From Thermohalobaculum xanthum (lineage in GTDB: Bacteria; Pseudomonadota; Alphaproteobacteria; Rhodobacterales; Rhodobacteraceae): a stretch of DNA of 64,000 bases. The position numbers were made by a program, and so were the translations under genes. This document shows, piece after piece, positions 34,322 through 42,391 of this stretch (its first letter is position 1; each line of letters opens with the position of its first letter). Under the pieces are notes generated by a model, which was not told where the DNA came from, did no database searches, and saw only the letters and a program-made list of their open reading frames with translations. The stretch lies in NCBI RefSeq assembly GCF_016623495.1, contig NZ_JAEHHL010000006.1, positions 356,914 through 420,913 on the forward strand, read 5' to 3'.

Positions 34322-34604
34322 CGAAGGCGTCGCCCGCCCGCACCGTCCAGCTTTCGCCCGCCTCGTTGGTCAGCACGGCGGCGCCCGCGATGATGTGGCA
34401 GAACTCCCACTCGGTGTAGTCGATCGCCACCGTGCCGGGCTCTGCCGCCCAGATCCCGCAGAAGAGCCGGCCATCCTCGCCCTCGAAGGCGTTCCACGTC
34501 GTCGTGGCGTGGCTGCCCTCGATCAGCTTCGCCGGATCGGGGGTGTCGCGCTCGGGTGCAGGCGCCCCGGGGCCGTCTGTGGTGACGAAGATGAGATCGG
34601 TCAT
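34239..34604 (-). CDS. cupin-domain protein
   Basis: A 121-residue single cupin: YTEWEFCHIIAGAAVLTNEAGESWTVRAGDAFVIPPGFRGTWQTLEPVQKHYVILL has the two beta-barrel motifs (E-x-H-type ligands in WEFCHIIAG and GDAFVIPPGFRG). The family includes ethanolamine-ammonia-lyase EutQ-like and (S)-ureidoglycine-like members; none is certain. The gene ends inside the convergent patatin gene. The ATG at 34604 lies 65 bp after the stop of the MmgE/PrpD gene on the same strand, so they may be one transcription unit. A role in organic-acid catabolism is a guess from context. Confidence 0.8.
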   Translation of the reverse strand: MTDLIFVTTDGPGAPAPERDTPDPAKLIEGSHATTTWNAFEGEDGRLFCGIWAAEPGTVAIDYTEWEFCHIIAGAAVLTNEAGESWTVRAGDAFVIPPGFRGTWQTLEPVQKHYVILLPPS

Positions 34605-34669
34605 GAAGCGCTCCGGCGGGTGAGGTGGGGCACACGAGCATCGCGCGCCCCAACCCGCCTGCGCAAGGC

Positions 34670-36007
34670 CTACTCGGCGGCCGCGGCCATCGCCGGCGGC
34701 GGCGTGAGCAGGGCCAGAAGGCCCGGGACGCTCTCGCTCTCGACCGCCATCAGCGCCTGCTCGAGGGCGCCGGTCCGCCGCGCGCCGGCGACGGGCGCGG
34801 CGTAGCTGCGGAACTTCTCGCGGATCTGGGCCTCGGTCAGCGCACGCTCGGGGTCGCCGAGCGGCTCGGTCATCGGGCTTTCGACCCGGCGGCCGTCGGT
34901 CAGCTCGAAGGCCACCTGGGCGACGCGCCGGGCGGGGTAGGCGGCGCTGCAGTCGGGGTCCTCGACCAGCCGCATGCCCTTGGACAGGCGCAGCACCTCG
35001 GGATCGCGCAGGATGTCGCCGTCGATCTCGTCGGGGCCGACCTTGCCGCGCACCAGCGCCGCCGCGACCGGGAAGGGAACCGAGTACTGCGCCTCGTCCG
35101 TCGTGCGCGGGCGTGCGGTTGCAAGGGTCAGCACCTCGCGGAAGCTGCGAACCTCGACGCGGGCGATGTCGCGATGCGTGAGCCCGTGCTCGGCCGCCAG
35201 TTCCAGCGCCGCGCGGATCGGGGCATGCGACCATCGGCAGGTGGGGTAGGGCTTGATGTACTGCTCGGTCATGATCCAGCGCGATCCCAGGCTCGAGAAC
35301 CACTCGGCCGCCTCGGGCGCCTCGACCGTGACCGCCGGCGCGCCGGTGAAGCCGTCGCGCGCGAGGTAGGCCGAGGCGACGCCGACCATCGCGCCCCAGC
35401 CCGAGCTGTCCTTGACCATCGTCGGGGTGGTGGTGACGCGCAGCATCTGGCTTCGCGGGCCGTGATATTCGCCGATGCCCAGCGCCTCGCGGGTCTGTGC
35501 CGCGTTCAGACCCAGCGCACGCGCACCCACGGCCGCGGTCCCGACCGCGCCCCACGAGCCCGAGGCATGGTATTCGGGCACCGTGGCGTGCTGGACCGCC
35601 GCAACCCGGCAGCCGATCTCGTAGCCGATCACGGTCTGGAGCAGCAGCTCCTCTCCGGCCTCGATCGCCTCGGCCTCGCACATGGCCAGCGCCGCGGGGA
35701 TCACATGGCAACCGGCATGCCCCTTCGACGGCCGCCAGCCATCATGGCCGTCGACCGCGTCGATGGTCGAGGCGGCGGCGAAGGCCGCGCCCGCCGGGCT
35801 GACCCTGCGTCCGTCGAACAGCAGCGACGCCGCCGCTGTCCCGGCGCCGAACAGCGCGGCGGCATGGTCCCGTGCGATGCGCGAGCTTTCGGTCCGCGTC
35901 GCCGCGGCCGCAACGCCCAGCGTGTCGAGCAGCGCGATCCGCGCGGCATGGCGCACGTCCTGCGGCAGGTCGGCGAAGCGAAGCTCGTGGATGAACTGGG
36001 TTGCCAT
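34670..36007 (-). CDS. MmgE/PrpD-family protein
   Basis: A 445-residue protein of the 2-methylcitrate-dehydratase/cis-aconitate-decarboxylase/iminodisuccinate-epimerase superfamily. Signatures: ALLDTLGVAAAATRT, FAAASTIDAVDGHDGWRPSKGHAGCHVIPAALAMCE with Asp, His and the SKGHAG loop, VIGYEIGCRVAAVQH, HASGSWGAVGTAAVGARALGLN and IKPYPTCRWSHAPI. The superfamily acts on small dicarboxylic or tricarboxylic acids; the exact substrate is unclear. GGGAGG precedes the ATG. It is divergent from a TRAP transporter operon, which probably imports its substrate, and a shared inverted repeat lies between. Confidence 0.9.
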   Translation of the reverse strand: MATQFIHELRFADLPQDVRHAARIALLDTLGVAAAATRTESSRIARDHAAALFGAGTAAASLLFDGRRVSPAGAAFAAASTIDAVDGHDGWRPSKGHAGCHVIPAALAMCEAEAIEAGEELLLQTVIGYEIGCRVAAVQHATVPEYHASGSWGAVGTAAVGARALGLNAAQTREALGIGEYHGPRSQMLRVTTTPTMVKDSSGWGAMVGVASAYLARDGFTGAPAVTVEAPEAAEWFSSLGSRWIMTEQYIKPYPTCRWSHAPIRAALELAAEHGLTHRDIARVEVRSFREVLTLATARPRTTDEAQYSVPFPVAAALVRGKVGPDEIDGDILRDPEVLRLSKGMRLVEDPDCSAAYPARRVAQVAFELTDGRRVESPMTEPLGDPERALTEAQIREKFRSYAAPVAGARRTGALEQALMAVESESVPGLLALLTPPPAMAAAAE

Positions 36008-36178
36008 GGCGCGTCCTCCCCTCATGGTTGCACGAGACTCCCACGTCGGCGGGTGGCCGCGCTGCACGAAATGTCCGGCCTTGCGACAACTTCGCGACAG
36101 CATGGCCGCATCCATCGCCGCGGCGGGCGACGGATCTGCGGAAAATGATGGTGCCGGGCAGCGAAGAGGCGCAGGCGC

Positions 36179-36196
36179 CCGATTCTTTCGAATCGG
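36179..36196. promoter_or_regulatory. inverted repeat between PrpD-like and TRAP genes
   Basis: CCGATTC (36179-36185) and GAATCGG (36190-36196) form a perfect 7-bp inverted repeat with a 4-bp spacer, placed in the 299-bp divergent gap. It suits a dimeric repressor; two CGCGACA-type words lie about 85-100 bp away at 36082-36099. Confidence 0.5.
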
Positions 36197-36306
36197 CGCA
36201 TAGTTGGTCTGGATTCCGGTCCACTCCCTGCTACTCTCACGCCTGCGTTTGCGACAGGAACATACCTGGCAAGACATCAACAACACGACAAGGGAGTGGA
36301 CACACC

Positions 36307-37329
36307 ATGACGATCGGCAAGCTCAAGCTGACCGCGCTGGTCGCCGTAGCCGCCGCATTCGGCGCAACCGAGGCAATGGCAACGACCTGGAACGTCTCGG
36401 TCTGGGGCAAGCGGCGCGCCTTCACCGAGCACATCCACAAGCTCGGCGACCTCGTGGCGGAAAAGACCAACGGAGAGTTCACCTTCAACATCTCCTACGG
36501 TGGTCTCTCCAACGAGAAGGAGAACCTCGACGGCATCTCGATCGGCGCGTTCGAGATGGCGCAGTTCTGCGCCGGGTATCACCCCGACAAGAACCCGACC
36601 CTGACGGTGCTCGAACTGCCGTTCCTCGGCGTCAACACGCTCGAGGAAGAGGTCGCGGTCTCGAACGCCGTCTACGGTCATCCGGCGACGCAGAAGGATC
36701 TCGCGCGCTGGAATGCCCGGCTCCTCATGACCTCGCCCATGCCGCAGTACAACGTGGCCGGCGTCGGCAAGGCGCCCGAGAAGCTCGAGGACTACCAGGG
36801 CATGCGCATCCGTGCGACCGGAGGCATCGGCGAGGCATTCCGCACCATCGGCGCGACGCCGACCTCGGTCACCTCGGCCGAGGCCTACAACGCGATGGAA
36901 TCGGGCGTCGTCGACTCGGTCGCTTTCGCGCAGCACGCGCATTTCAGCTTCCGCACGATCGACCTCGCCAAGTGGTGGACGACCAACCTTAACCCCGGCA
37001 CCGTGAACTGCCCGGTGGTGGTCAACATCGACGCGTACGAGGCGCTGTCCGATGCCGAGCGCCAGGCGCTCGACGAGTCGATCGACGAGGCGATCGCCTA
37101 CTACATCGAGAACTATGGCGAGGTGTTCAAGAAGTGGGAGGCCGCGCTCAACGAGAAGGGCGTGCAGCGCGTCACCTACACTGACGATCAGATCGCCGTT
37201 TTCGAGGAGCAGGCGGCAGGCGCCATCCGCAAGCAGTGGCTCGAGGAGATGACGGCGCAGGGTCTGCCGGCGGAAGAGCTGCTGCAGACCGTCAAGGACG
37301 CTCTCAAGGAGTCCCGCGGCGGCAGCTGA
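36307..37329 (+). CDS. dctP: TRAP transporter substrate-binding protein (DctP family)
   Basis: A 340-residue exported protein (signal MTIGKLKLTALVAVAAAFGATEAMA) of the TRAP DctP family. LEDYQGMRIRATGGIGEAFRTIGATPTSVTSAEAYNAMESGVVDSVAFA contains the conserved Arg (GMRIRATG) that forms a salt bridge with the ligand carboxylate. AEKTNGEFTFNISYGGLSNEKENLDGISIGAFEMAQF is the N-lobe. An AAGGGAG ribosome site precedes the ATG. The ligand should be an organic acid, possibly the substrate of the divergent MmgE/PrpD enzyme. It is followed by a strong hairpin and then the membrane-subunit genes. Confidence 0.93.
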   Translation: MTIGKLKLTALVAVAAAFGATEAMATTWNVSVWGKRRAFTEHIHKLGDLVAEKTNGEFTFNISYGGLSNEKENLDGISIGAFEMAQFCAGYHPDKNPTLTVLELPFLGVNTLEEEVAVSNAVYGHPATQKDLARWNARLLMTSPMPQYNVAGVGKAPEKLEDYQGMRIRATGGIGEAFRTIGATPTSVTSAEAYNAMESGVVDSVAFAQHAHFSFRTIDLAKWWTTNLNPGTVNCPVVVNIDAYEALSDAERQALDESIDEAIAYYIENYGEVFKKWEAALNEKGVQRVTYTDDQIAVFEEQAAGAIRKQWLEEMTAQGLPAEELLQTVKDALKESRGGS

Positions 37330-37340
37330 GCCGGCGCATC

Positions 37341-37371
37341 CGGGCGGCGCCCCGAGCGGGAGCGCCGCCCG
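37341..37371 (+). promoter_or_regulatory. strong hairpin between dctP and dctQ
   Basis: A perfect 10-bp GC stem (CGGGCGGCGC / GCGCCGCCCG) starts 12 bp after dctP. No T tract follows, so partial termination or transcript stabilisation of the binding-protein message is more likely than a full stop. The tctC gene has a similar structure. Confidence 0.55.
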
Positions 37372-37413
37372 CACCGCTTCCATAAAATCGGAACACTCAG
37401 GGAGGGCGGAGCC

Positions 37414-38070
37414 ATGACGGCACAATCCGTTCTTGAGGACGGCTCAGCCGTCAGCCGCGCAGACCGCGCGCTCTTCGTCGTCGAGCGGGCGATGGCGTTG
37501 CTCGCCGGGATGACCATCCTCGGCGTGATGTTCGTCTCGGTCGCCAACATCCTCGGGCGCAAGCTCTTGAACATGCCGGTGCCGGGCTTCGTCGACTGGA
37601 TGGAGCAGGCGGTGCCGCTGATCGCCTTCTTCGGCATCGCCTTCTGTCAGCGCCTCGGCGGGCACATCCGCATGGACCTCGTCCTGGGCAATCTCAAGGG
37701 CCGGTCGGTCTGGATCTTCGAGTTCATCGGCATCCTCGTGATCCTGGCCATCAGCATCGTCATCATGTGGGGCAGCTGGCTGCATTTCGAGCGCTCGTTC
37801 GACTGGAACGCGCCGATGTGGAGCCGCGACTCGACCATCGACATCGGCCTGCCGATCTGGCCCATCAAGCTGGTGGTGCCGGTCATGCTCGGCTTCCTCT
37901 GCCTGCGCTGCATCCTGCAGCTTTGGGCCTATGCCGTCGCCATCCGCGACGGCGGCGACCGGCCGGTTGCCGTGCCGCTGATCGAGACCGCGGCCGAGCA
38001 GGCCCAGCACGAGGCCGAGACCGTCTCGGGCCTCGATGACGACGCGGCCAGCGCGGAGGGTTCGCGATGA
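37414..38070 (+). CDS. dctQ: TRAP transporter small permease (DctQ family)
   Basis: A 218-residue membrane protein with four TM helices (about residues 27-50, 66-84, 98-120, 150-175). FVDWMEQAVPLIAFFGIAFCQRLGGHIRMDL is the DctQ core, with a family-typical HIRMDL element. The last 50 residues are a hydrophilic, acidic tail, longer than usual. GGGAGGGCGG lies upstream. DctQ joins DctM to form the Na+-driven permease. It overlaps dctM by 4 bp (ATGA). Confidence 0.9.
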   Translation: MTAQSVLEDGSAVSRADRALFVVERAMALLAGMTILGVMFVSVANILGRKLLNMPVPGFVDWMEQAVPLIAFFGIAFCQRLGGHIRMDLVLGNLKGRSVWIFEFIGILVILAISIVIMWGSWLHFERSFDWNAPMWSRDSTIDIGLPIWPIKLVVPVMLGFLCLRCILQLWAYAVAIRDGGDRPVAVPLIETAAEQAQHEAETVSGLDDDAASAEGSR

Positions 38071-39461
38071 CCCACGCAACCGAGATCTCGATCCTCCTTG
38101 CCGGCGTCCTGATCGCCTTCGTGCTTGTCGGCGTCCGCGTCGCCTTCGCGACCGCGCTGGTCGGCTTCATCGGCCTGTGGTCGATCTTCGCGGTCGACCG
38201 CGGGCAGGGCTTCGACCGAGGCTTCTTCACGGCGCTGCAGATCGCGGGGCAGGTGCCGCATTCGAAGATGTCGAGCCATGTGCTCGGCCTGATCCCGACC
38301 TTCATCCTGATCGGCTTCCTCGCCTACTACGCGGGCTTCACGCGCGCGCTGTTCGAAGCCGCGAAACGCTGGGCCGGGTGGATGCCGGGGGGGCTCGGCG
38401 TCTCCACCGTCTTCGCCACCGCGGGCTTTGCCGCCGTGTCGGGCGCCTCGGTCGCGACCTCGGCGGTGTTCGCGCGCGTCGCGATCCCCGAGATGCTCAA
38501 GCTCGGCTACGACAAGCGCTTCGCCGCGGGCGTGGTGGCGGCAGGCGGCACGCTCGCCTCGCTGATCCCGCCTTCGGCGATCCTGGTGATCTACGCGATC
38601 ATCACCGAAAGCTCGGTCGGGCAGCTCCTGATGGCGGGCTTCCTGCCCGGGCTCGTGTCGGCGGTGATCTATGCGGGGCTGATCATCGGGCTGGCGCGCT
38701 GGCGCGGCGACCTCGGGCCGCCGGTACGCGGGTTCACCTGGCGCGAGCGGTTCGAGAGCCTGCCCGGCGCGCTGCCGATCATGTTCGTCGTCTTCATCAT
38801 CATCTTCTGCATCTATGGCGGCTGGGGCACGCCGACCGAGGCGGGCGCGCTCGGCGCCTTCGTGGTGCTGGTGATGGCGATCCAGCGCGGCATGCGCTGG
38901 GGGCAGCTCAAGGGCGCGCTGTTCGAGTCCGCAAAGCTCTCGGCGATGATCTTCACGATGATCTGGGGCGTGCTGATCTATGTGCGCTATCTGGGCTTCG
39001 CCGACCTTCCCGGGCAGTTCGCCGCCTGGATCGGGGGGCTCGAGCAGTCCCCGATGCTGACGCTGATGATCATCCTTGGCGCCTATGTCGTGCTGGGCAT
39101 GTTCATGGATGCGATCGGCATGCTGATCCTGACGCTGCCGATCACCTTCCCGGCGGTGATCGCGCTCAATGGCGGCCTCAACGTCACGGCCGAGACCTCG
39201 GCGCTCGGCATGTCGGCCGATCAGTGCGCGGTCTGGTTCGGGATCATCGTGGTCAAGATGGCCGAGTTGTGCCTGATCACGCCACCGATCGGGCTCAACT
39301 GCTTCGTCGTGGCCGGCGTCGCGGGCGAGCGGCACGACATCTCGGTGCAGGACGTGTTCCGGGGCGCTTCGCCGTTCTTCATCGCCGACGTGGTCACCGT
39401 GGCGGTGCTGATCGCGTTCCCGGGTATCGTGCTCTGGCTGCCATCACTGATCGCACCCTGA
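38067..39461 (+). CDS. dctM: TRAP transporter large permease (DctM family)
   Basis: A 464-residue polytopic protein with about 12 membrane segments. FATAGFAAVSGASVATSAVFARVAIPEMLKLGYDKRFAAGVVAAGGTLASLIPPSAILVIYAII is the signature of the first DctM repeat (SGASVATS and the G-G-T-L-x-x-L-I-P-P-S loop). A matching MDAIGMLILTLPITFP and ITPPIGLNCFVVAGV occur in the second. Together with DctQ and DctP it imports an organic acid using a sodium gradient. A good terminator follows 22 bp after the stop. Confidence 0.95.
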   Translation: MTHATEISILLAGVLIAFVLVGVRVAFATALVGFIGLWSIFAVDRGQGFDRGFFTALQIAGQVPHSKMSSHVLGLIPTFILIGFLAYYAGFTRALFEAAKRWAGWMPGGLGVSTVFATAGFAAVSGASVATSAVFARVAIPEMLKLGYDKRFAAGVVAAGGTLASLIPPSAILVIYAIITESSVGQLLMAGFLPGLVSAVIYAGLIIGLARWRGDLGPPVRGFTWRERFESLPGALPIMFVVFIIIFCIYGGWGTPTEAGALGAFVVLVMAIQRGMRWGQLKGALFESAKLSAMIFTMIWGVLIYVRYLGFADLPGQFAAWIGGLEQSPMLTLMIILGAYVVLGMFMDAIGMLILTLPITFPAVIALNGGLNVTAETSALGMSADQCAVWFGIIVVKMAELCLITPPIGLNCFVVAGVAGERHDISVQDVFRGASPFFIADVVTVAVLIAFPGIVLWLPSLIAP

Positions 39462-39482
39462 GCCATCACGAAATGTCGATTG

Positions 39483-39512
39483 CAGTGGCCGGCCGTGCCC
39501 GGCCACTGTTTT
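39483..39512 (+). terminator. rho-independent terminator of the TRAP operon
   Basis: CAGTGGCCGG (39483-39492) pairs perfectly with CCGGCCACTG (39499-39508) around CCGTGC, followed directly by TTTT. It stands 22 bp after dctM. Confidence 0.85.
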
Positions 39513-39559
39513 CCCCTCCGGCCGGTCGGGCGCCGGTCGCGCAACGCAGGGGGGATACC

Positions 39560-40231
39560 ATGACCGCCAGCTATCGCATCGTGATCGCGCAGAAGGCCTA
39601 TTCCAGCTGGTCGATGCGCGGATGGCTCTTGCTGGCCGCCTTCGGTCTGGGCTTCGAGGAGCGTCTCGTTCGCCTCTACACGCCCGAGTTCGAGGCGATG
39701 CAGCGCGATCTCGCGCCGGCACGCACGGTCCCGATCCTCGAGATCACCGAAGGCGCGCGCACGGTGCGTCTGTGGGACAGCCTCGCGATCGCCGAGACGC
39801 TGGCCGAGCGGCACCCGGATGCGGGCATCTGGCCCGCCGATCCCGACCATCGCGCGCTGGCGCGCAGCCTCGCGGCCGAGATGCATGCCGGGTTCCAGAT
39901 GCTGCGGGGCGCCTGCCCGATGAACCTGCACCGCCGGGGGCGGGCGCTGGCGGCGCCGCCCGATGGCCTCGACGCCGATCTCGCGCGGCTTGCGGAGCTC
40001 TGGACGCATGCGCTGGCAGTGACCGGCGGGCCGTGGCTTGGCGGCGCGGCCTTCTCGGCGGCCGATGTCTTTTTCGCGCCGGTGGCGACGCGGCTCGAGA
40101 GCTACGCGCTGCTGACCTCCGCGACCGAGCCCTATGCGCGCCGCCTGCTCGCGCACCCCGCCGTCGCGCGCTGGATCGCCGACGGGCGGGACGATCCCGA
40201 GCGCATCGCGCGCTACGAGGCCGTTGGCTGA
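39560..40231 (+). CDS. glutathione S-transferase family protein
   Basis: A 223-residue GST. The N-terminal thioredoxin-like domain has QKAYSSWSMRGWLLLAAFGL (catalytic Ser region), RTVPILEI (cis-Pro) and RLWDSLAIAETLAERHP (Asp-Ser for the gamma-glutamyl group). A C-terminal helical domain (WLGGAAFSAADVFFAPVATRL) follows, with the conserved N-capping box AADVFF. It resembles the YSSWSLR group of proteobacterial GSTs. GGGGGAT precedes the ATG. It stands alone between two operons. Target compound unknown. Confidence 0.9.
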   Translation: MTASYRIVIAQKAYSSWSMRGWLLLAAFGLGFEERLVRLYTPEFEAMQRDLAPARTVPILEITEGARTVRLWDSLAIAETLAERHPDAGIWPADPDHRALARSLAAEMHAGFQMLRGACPMNLHRRGRALAAPPDGLDADLARLAELWTHALAVTGGPWLGGAAFSAADVFFAPVATRLESYALLTSATEPYARRLLAHPAVARWIADGRDDPERIARYEAVG

Positions 40232-40428
40232 CGACCCCGCCGCACCGCCGGCAGGCTCCGGCGCGGCACGCGCGTTTCTGTGCCAATCTCGGGCAATGGG
40301 GCGCCATGTCGTCTGCGCAAGGGGTTTTTGGGCTTGCCGCACCCCACCTCATTCTCCAATGTGAGCGACCACGGCGGCGCAAGACCGCCGGCATGGGGGG
40401 TCCCATAGGTCAGCCATATGGAGGTATC

Positions 40429-40746
40429 ATGGTCGGAGAGGGCGACAAGTTCGAGGTCTATCAAGACAAACGGGGAGAGTGGCGCTGGCGCCGCATCTCG
40501 TCGGCGAACGGCCGGATCGTGGGAGCGGCATGCGAGGGCTACAAGTCCAAGTCGGACTGCGAAGCCAACATGAACCGCGGACCCAACCCCAAGGATAAGT
40601 GGGAAATCTACAAGGACAAGCGCGGCCAGTGGCGCTGGCGCCGGATGGCCTCGAACGGCAAGATCATCGGCGCGGCTTCCGAGGGCTATAACGCCAAGGC
40701 GGATGCCGAGGCGAATGCCGCGCGACAGGGCTACACCCCGGGCTGA
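40429..40746 (+). CDS. tandem DUF1508 (YegP-like) protein
   Basis: A 105-residue protein made of two DUF1508 repeats: KFEVYQDKRGEWRWRRISSANGRIVGAACEGY (from residue 7) and KWEIYKDKRGQWRWRRMASNGKIIGAASEGY (from residue 57). The family is small and of unknown function; E. coli YegP is the usual reference. The strong GGAGG ribosome site suggests good expression. Both repeats keep the FxxYxDKxGxWRWR pattern, so the duplication is old. It may be a stress or DNA-related protein, but nothing here proves that. Confidence 0.85.
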   Translation: MVGEGDKFEVYQDKRGEWRWRRISSANGRIVGAACEGYKSKSDCEANMNRGPNPKDKWEIYKDKRGQWRWRRMASNGKIIGAASEGYNAKADAEANAARQGYTPG

Positions 40747-40825
40747 GCCGCAGCGCTGCCCGATTCAGGTGCCCCTCGACCCGTGTTGACGGACCACGCG
40801 TCCCGGTGCCCACCACCGGGAACAC

Positions 40826-42328
40826 TCATGGTGCGGGTGGGCCGAAGGACCATCCCTCCTCGCCGTTGACCCAGATCGTTCCGTCCCTGAACTCGAGGTC
40901 GCTGACCAGCGTCTGCGGCGTCGCGCCCGGCTGGGTGTAGTTCGCCGCGATCGCCGTCGCCAGCTGCGCGGCCGAGATGTCCAGCAACCCCGCGCGGACC
41001 AGTTCGCCCACCAGTTCCATGCTGCGCGTCAGCGTCAGCGTCAGCCGGCCGACGGGCCGGTTCGCCGGCTGCAGGAACTCGAGATCGCCGCGCAGTTCGG
41101 CCGAGGCCCCCAGCAGCGACAGGTCCGCGCTGCGCAGCGTCAGGTTGCCCAGCTCCGCGCCCATCGGCAGGCCTGTCTCCTCGTCCGCCAGCATCCGCGC
41201 GGTGCCGAGCAGGTCGAGGATGACCTCGCCGGGCGCCCGCACCAGCGCTTCCTCGGGGTCGATGGCGCGCCACAGCCCGGCATCGGGCGTGATCTTTCCC
41301 ATAGCAATGCGCAGGGCAAGTTCGTCCATCGCCTCGGCCGGCATCAGCGGCGAGCGGTAGACCGTCTCGATCCGGTCGATCACCGCCGCGCCCTGCAGCC
41401 GGATCGACGGGTCGCCCGGCACGAGCTCGAGACGGTTGTTCTCGCTCGACGACGACAGCGAGAGCTGCCCGCCCTCGATGCGGAACACGCCGCCGGTTGC
41501 CCCGCTCGACAAGCTGAGCCGGCCGCTCTGCGGGATGTCGGCCGCGCCGACCGCGCCCTCGATCCGCGTCCCCTCGGCCTGCAGCGTTGCCGCCAGCCGG
41601 CCCCCGCCCGGGGCGCCCGCCAGAACCGCCAGCACGGCGGCGGGGGTGCGCTGGTCCGTCGTCGCCGTCAGGCCGAGCCGCTGGGCACCTCCCTCGAGCC
41701 GGGTGGGGGCGCCGGTCTCGGTCTCGCCGGTCACGAGGTAGTCGACCGATCCCACGGCAAGACGAAGGGCGGTCTCCGCGCCCTGTGCGGCCATGGGCAG
41801 GTCCAGCGTCGCGTCGATCTGCCCAAGCTCGATGGCCGCGTTCAGCGCTTGGCCCTCGGCTGCATGCACCGCCAGCGCGGACTTTGCCCGGACCGCCATC
41901 GCCGCCGGCCGCGCCTCGGCGAAGCGCTGCTCGACCACCATCTCCTCGGTCTCGAACTCGACCCTGACCGGGTCGGCACCTTCGGCGGCGTCCGCGCCGG
42001 GCAGTTCGACGAAGAATGTGGGCGGAAGGCGGTAGAGCACGCGCTCCACGTCGCCCAGATCCGTTGTGGCGGTCACCACCGGAAGCTGCGCCGTCAGGCC
42101 GCTCGCGCGGTCGCTGAGCGCGATCTCGCGCAGCTCGACCTCATAGCCGAAGGGAAAGCCGCCGATGAGCGGCGGCTGGTGCTCGACCTCGATCCCCTGG
42201 GCCAGCAGCCGCTCGCGCTCGAGGTCGAGCCGCTCGGCAAGCTCGCCGCGCCCCGTGAACCACAGGGCGCTCCAGCCCGCCGCTGCGAGAACGAGGGTCG
42301 AGCCCCCGTAGATTGCCGCTCGGCGCAT
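40826..42328 (-). CDS. DUF2125-family membrane-anchored protein
   Basis: A 500-residue protein with one N-terminal TM/signal anchor (AIYGGSTLVLAAAGWSALWF) and a large periplasmic region of repeated beta-type segments, consistent with DUF2125: PPLIGGFPFGYEVELREIALSD near residue 50 and later DLSLLGASAELRGDLEFL. DUF2125 proteins are alphaproteobacterial and uncharacterised; their shape resembles lipid-handling AsmA-like proteins. GGGAGAG precedes the ATG at 42328. It is the neighbour of the helicase gene on the same strand. Confidence 0.85.
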   Translation of the reverse strand: MRRAAIYGGSTLVLAAAGWSALWFTGRGELAERLDLERERLLAQGIEVEHQPPLIGGFPFGYEVELREIALSDRASGLTAQLPVVTATTDLGDVERVLYRLPPTFFVELPGADAAEGADPVRVEFETEEMVVEQRFAEARPAAMAVRAKSALAVHAAEGQALNAAIELGQIDATLDLPMAAQGAETALRLAVGSVDYLVTGETETGAPTRLEGGAQRLGLTATTDQRTPAAVLAVLAGAPGGGRLAATLQAEGTRIEGAVGAADIPQSGRLSLSSGATGGVFRIEGGQLSLSSSSENNRLELVPGDPSIRLQGAAVIDRIETVYRSPLMPAEAMDELALRIAMGKITPDAGLWRAIDPEEALVRAPGEVILDLLGTARMLADEETGLPMGAELGNLTLRSADLSLLGASAELRGDLEFLQPANRPVGRLTLTLTRSMELVGELVRAGLLDISAAQLATAIAANYTQPGATPQTLVSDLEFRDGTIWVNGEEGWSFGPPAP

Positions 42329-42391
42329 CCGCGTCTCTCCCGCCTCTTGCCGCCCCGCCGTGCGCAGGGTCATTCCGATGTCAGTCCGCCG

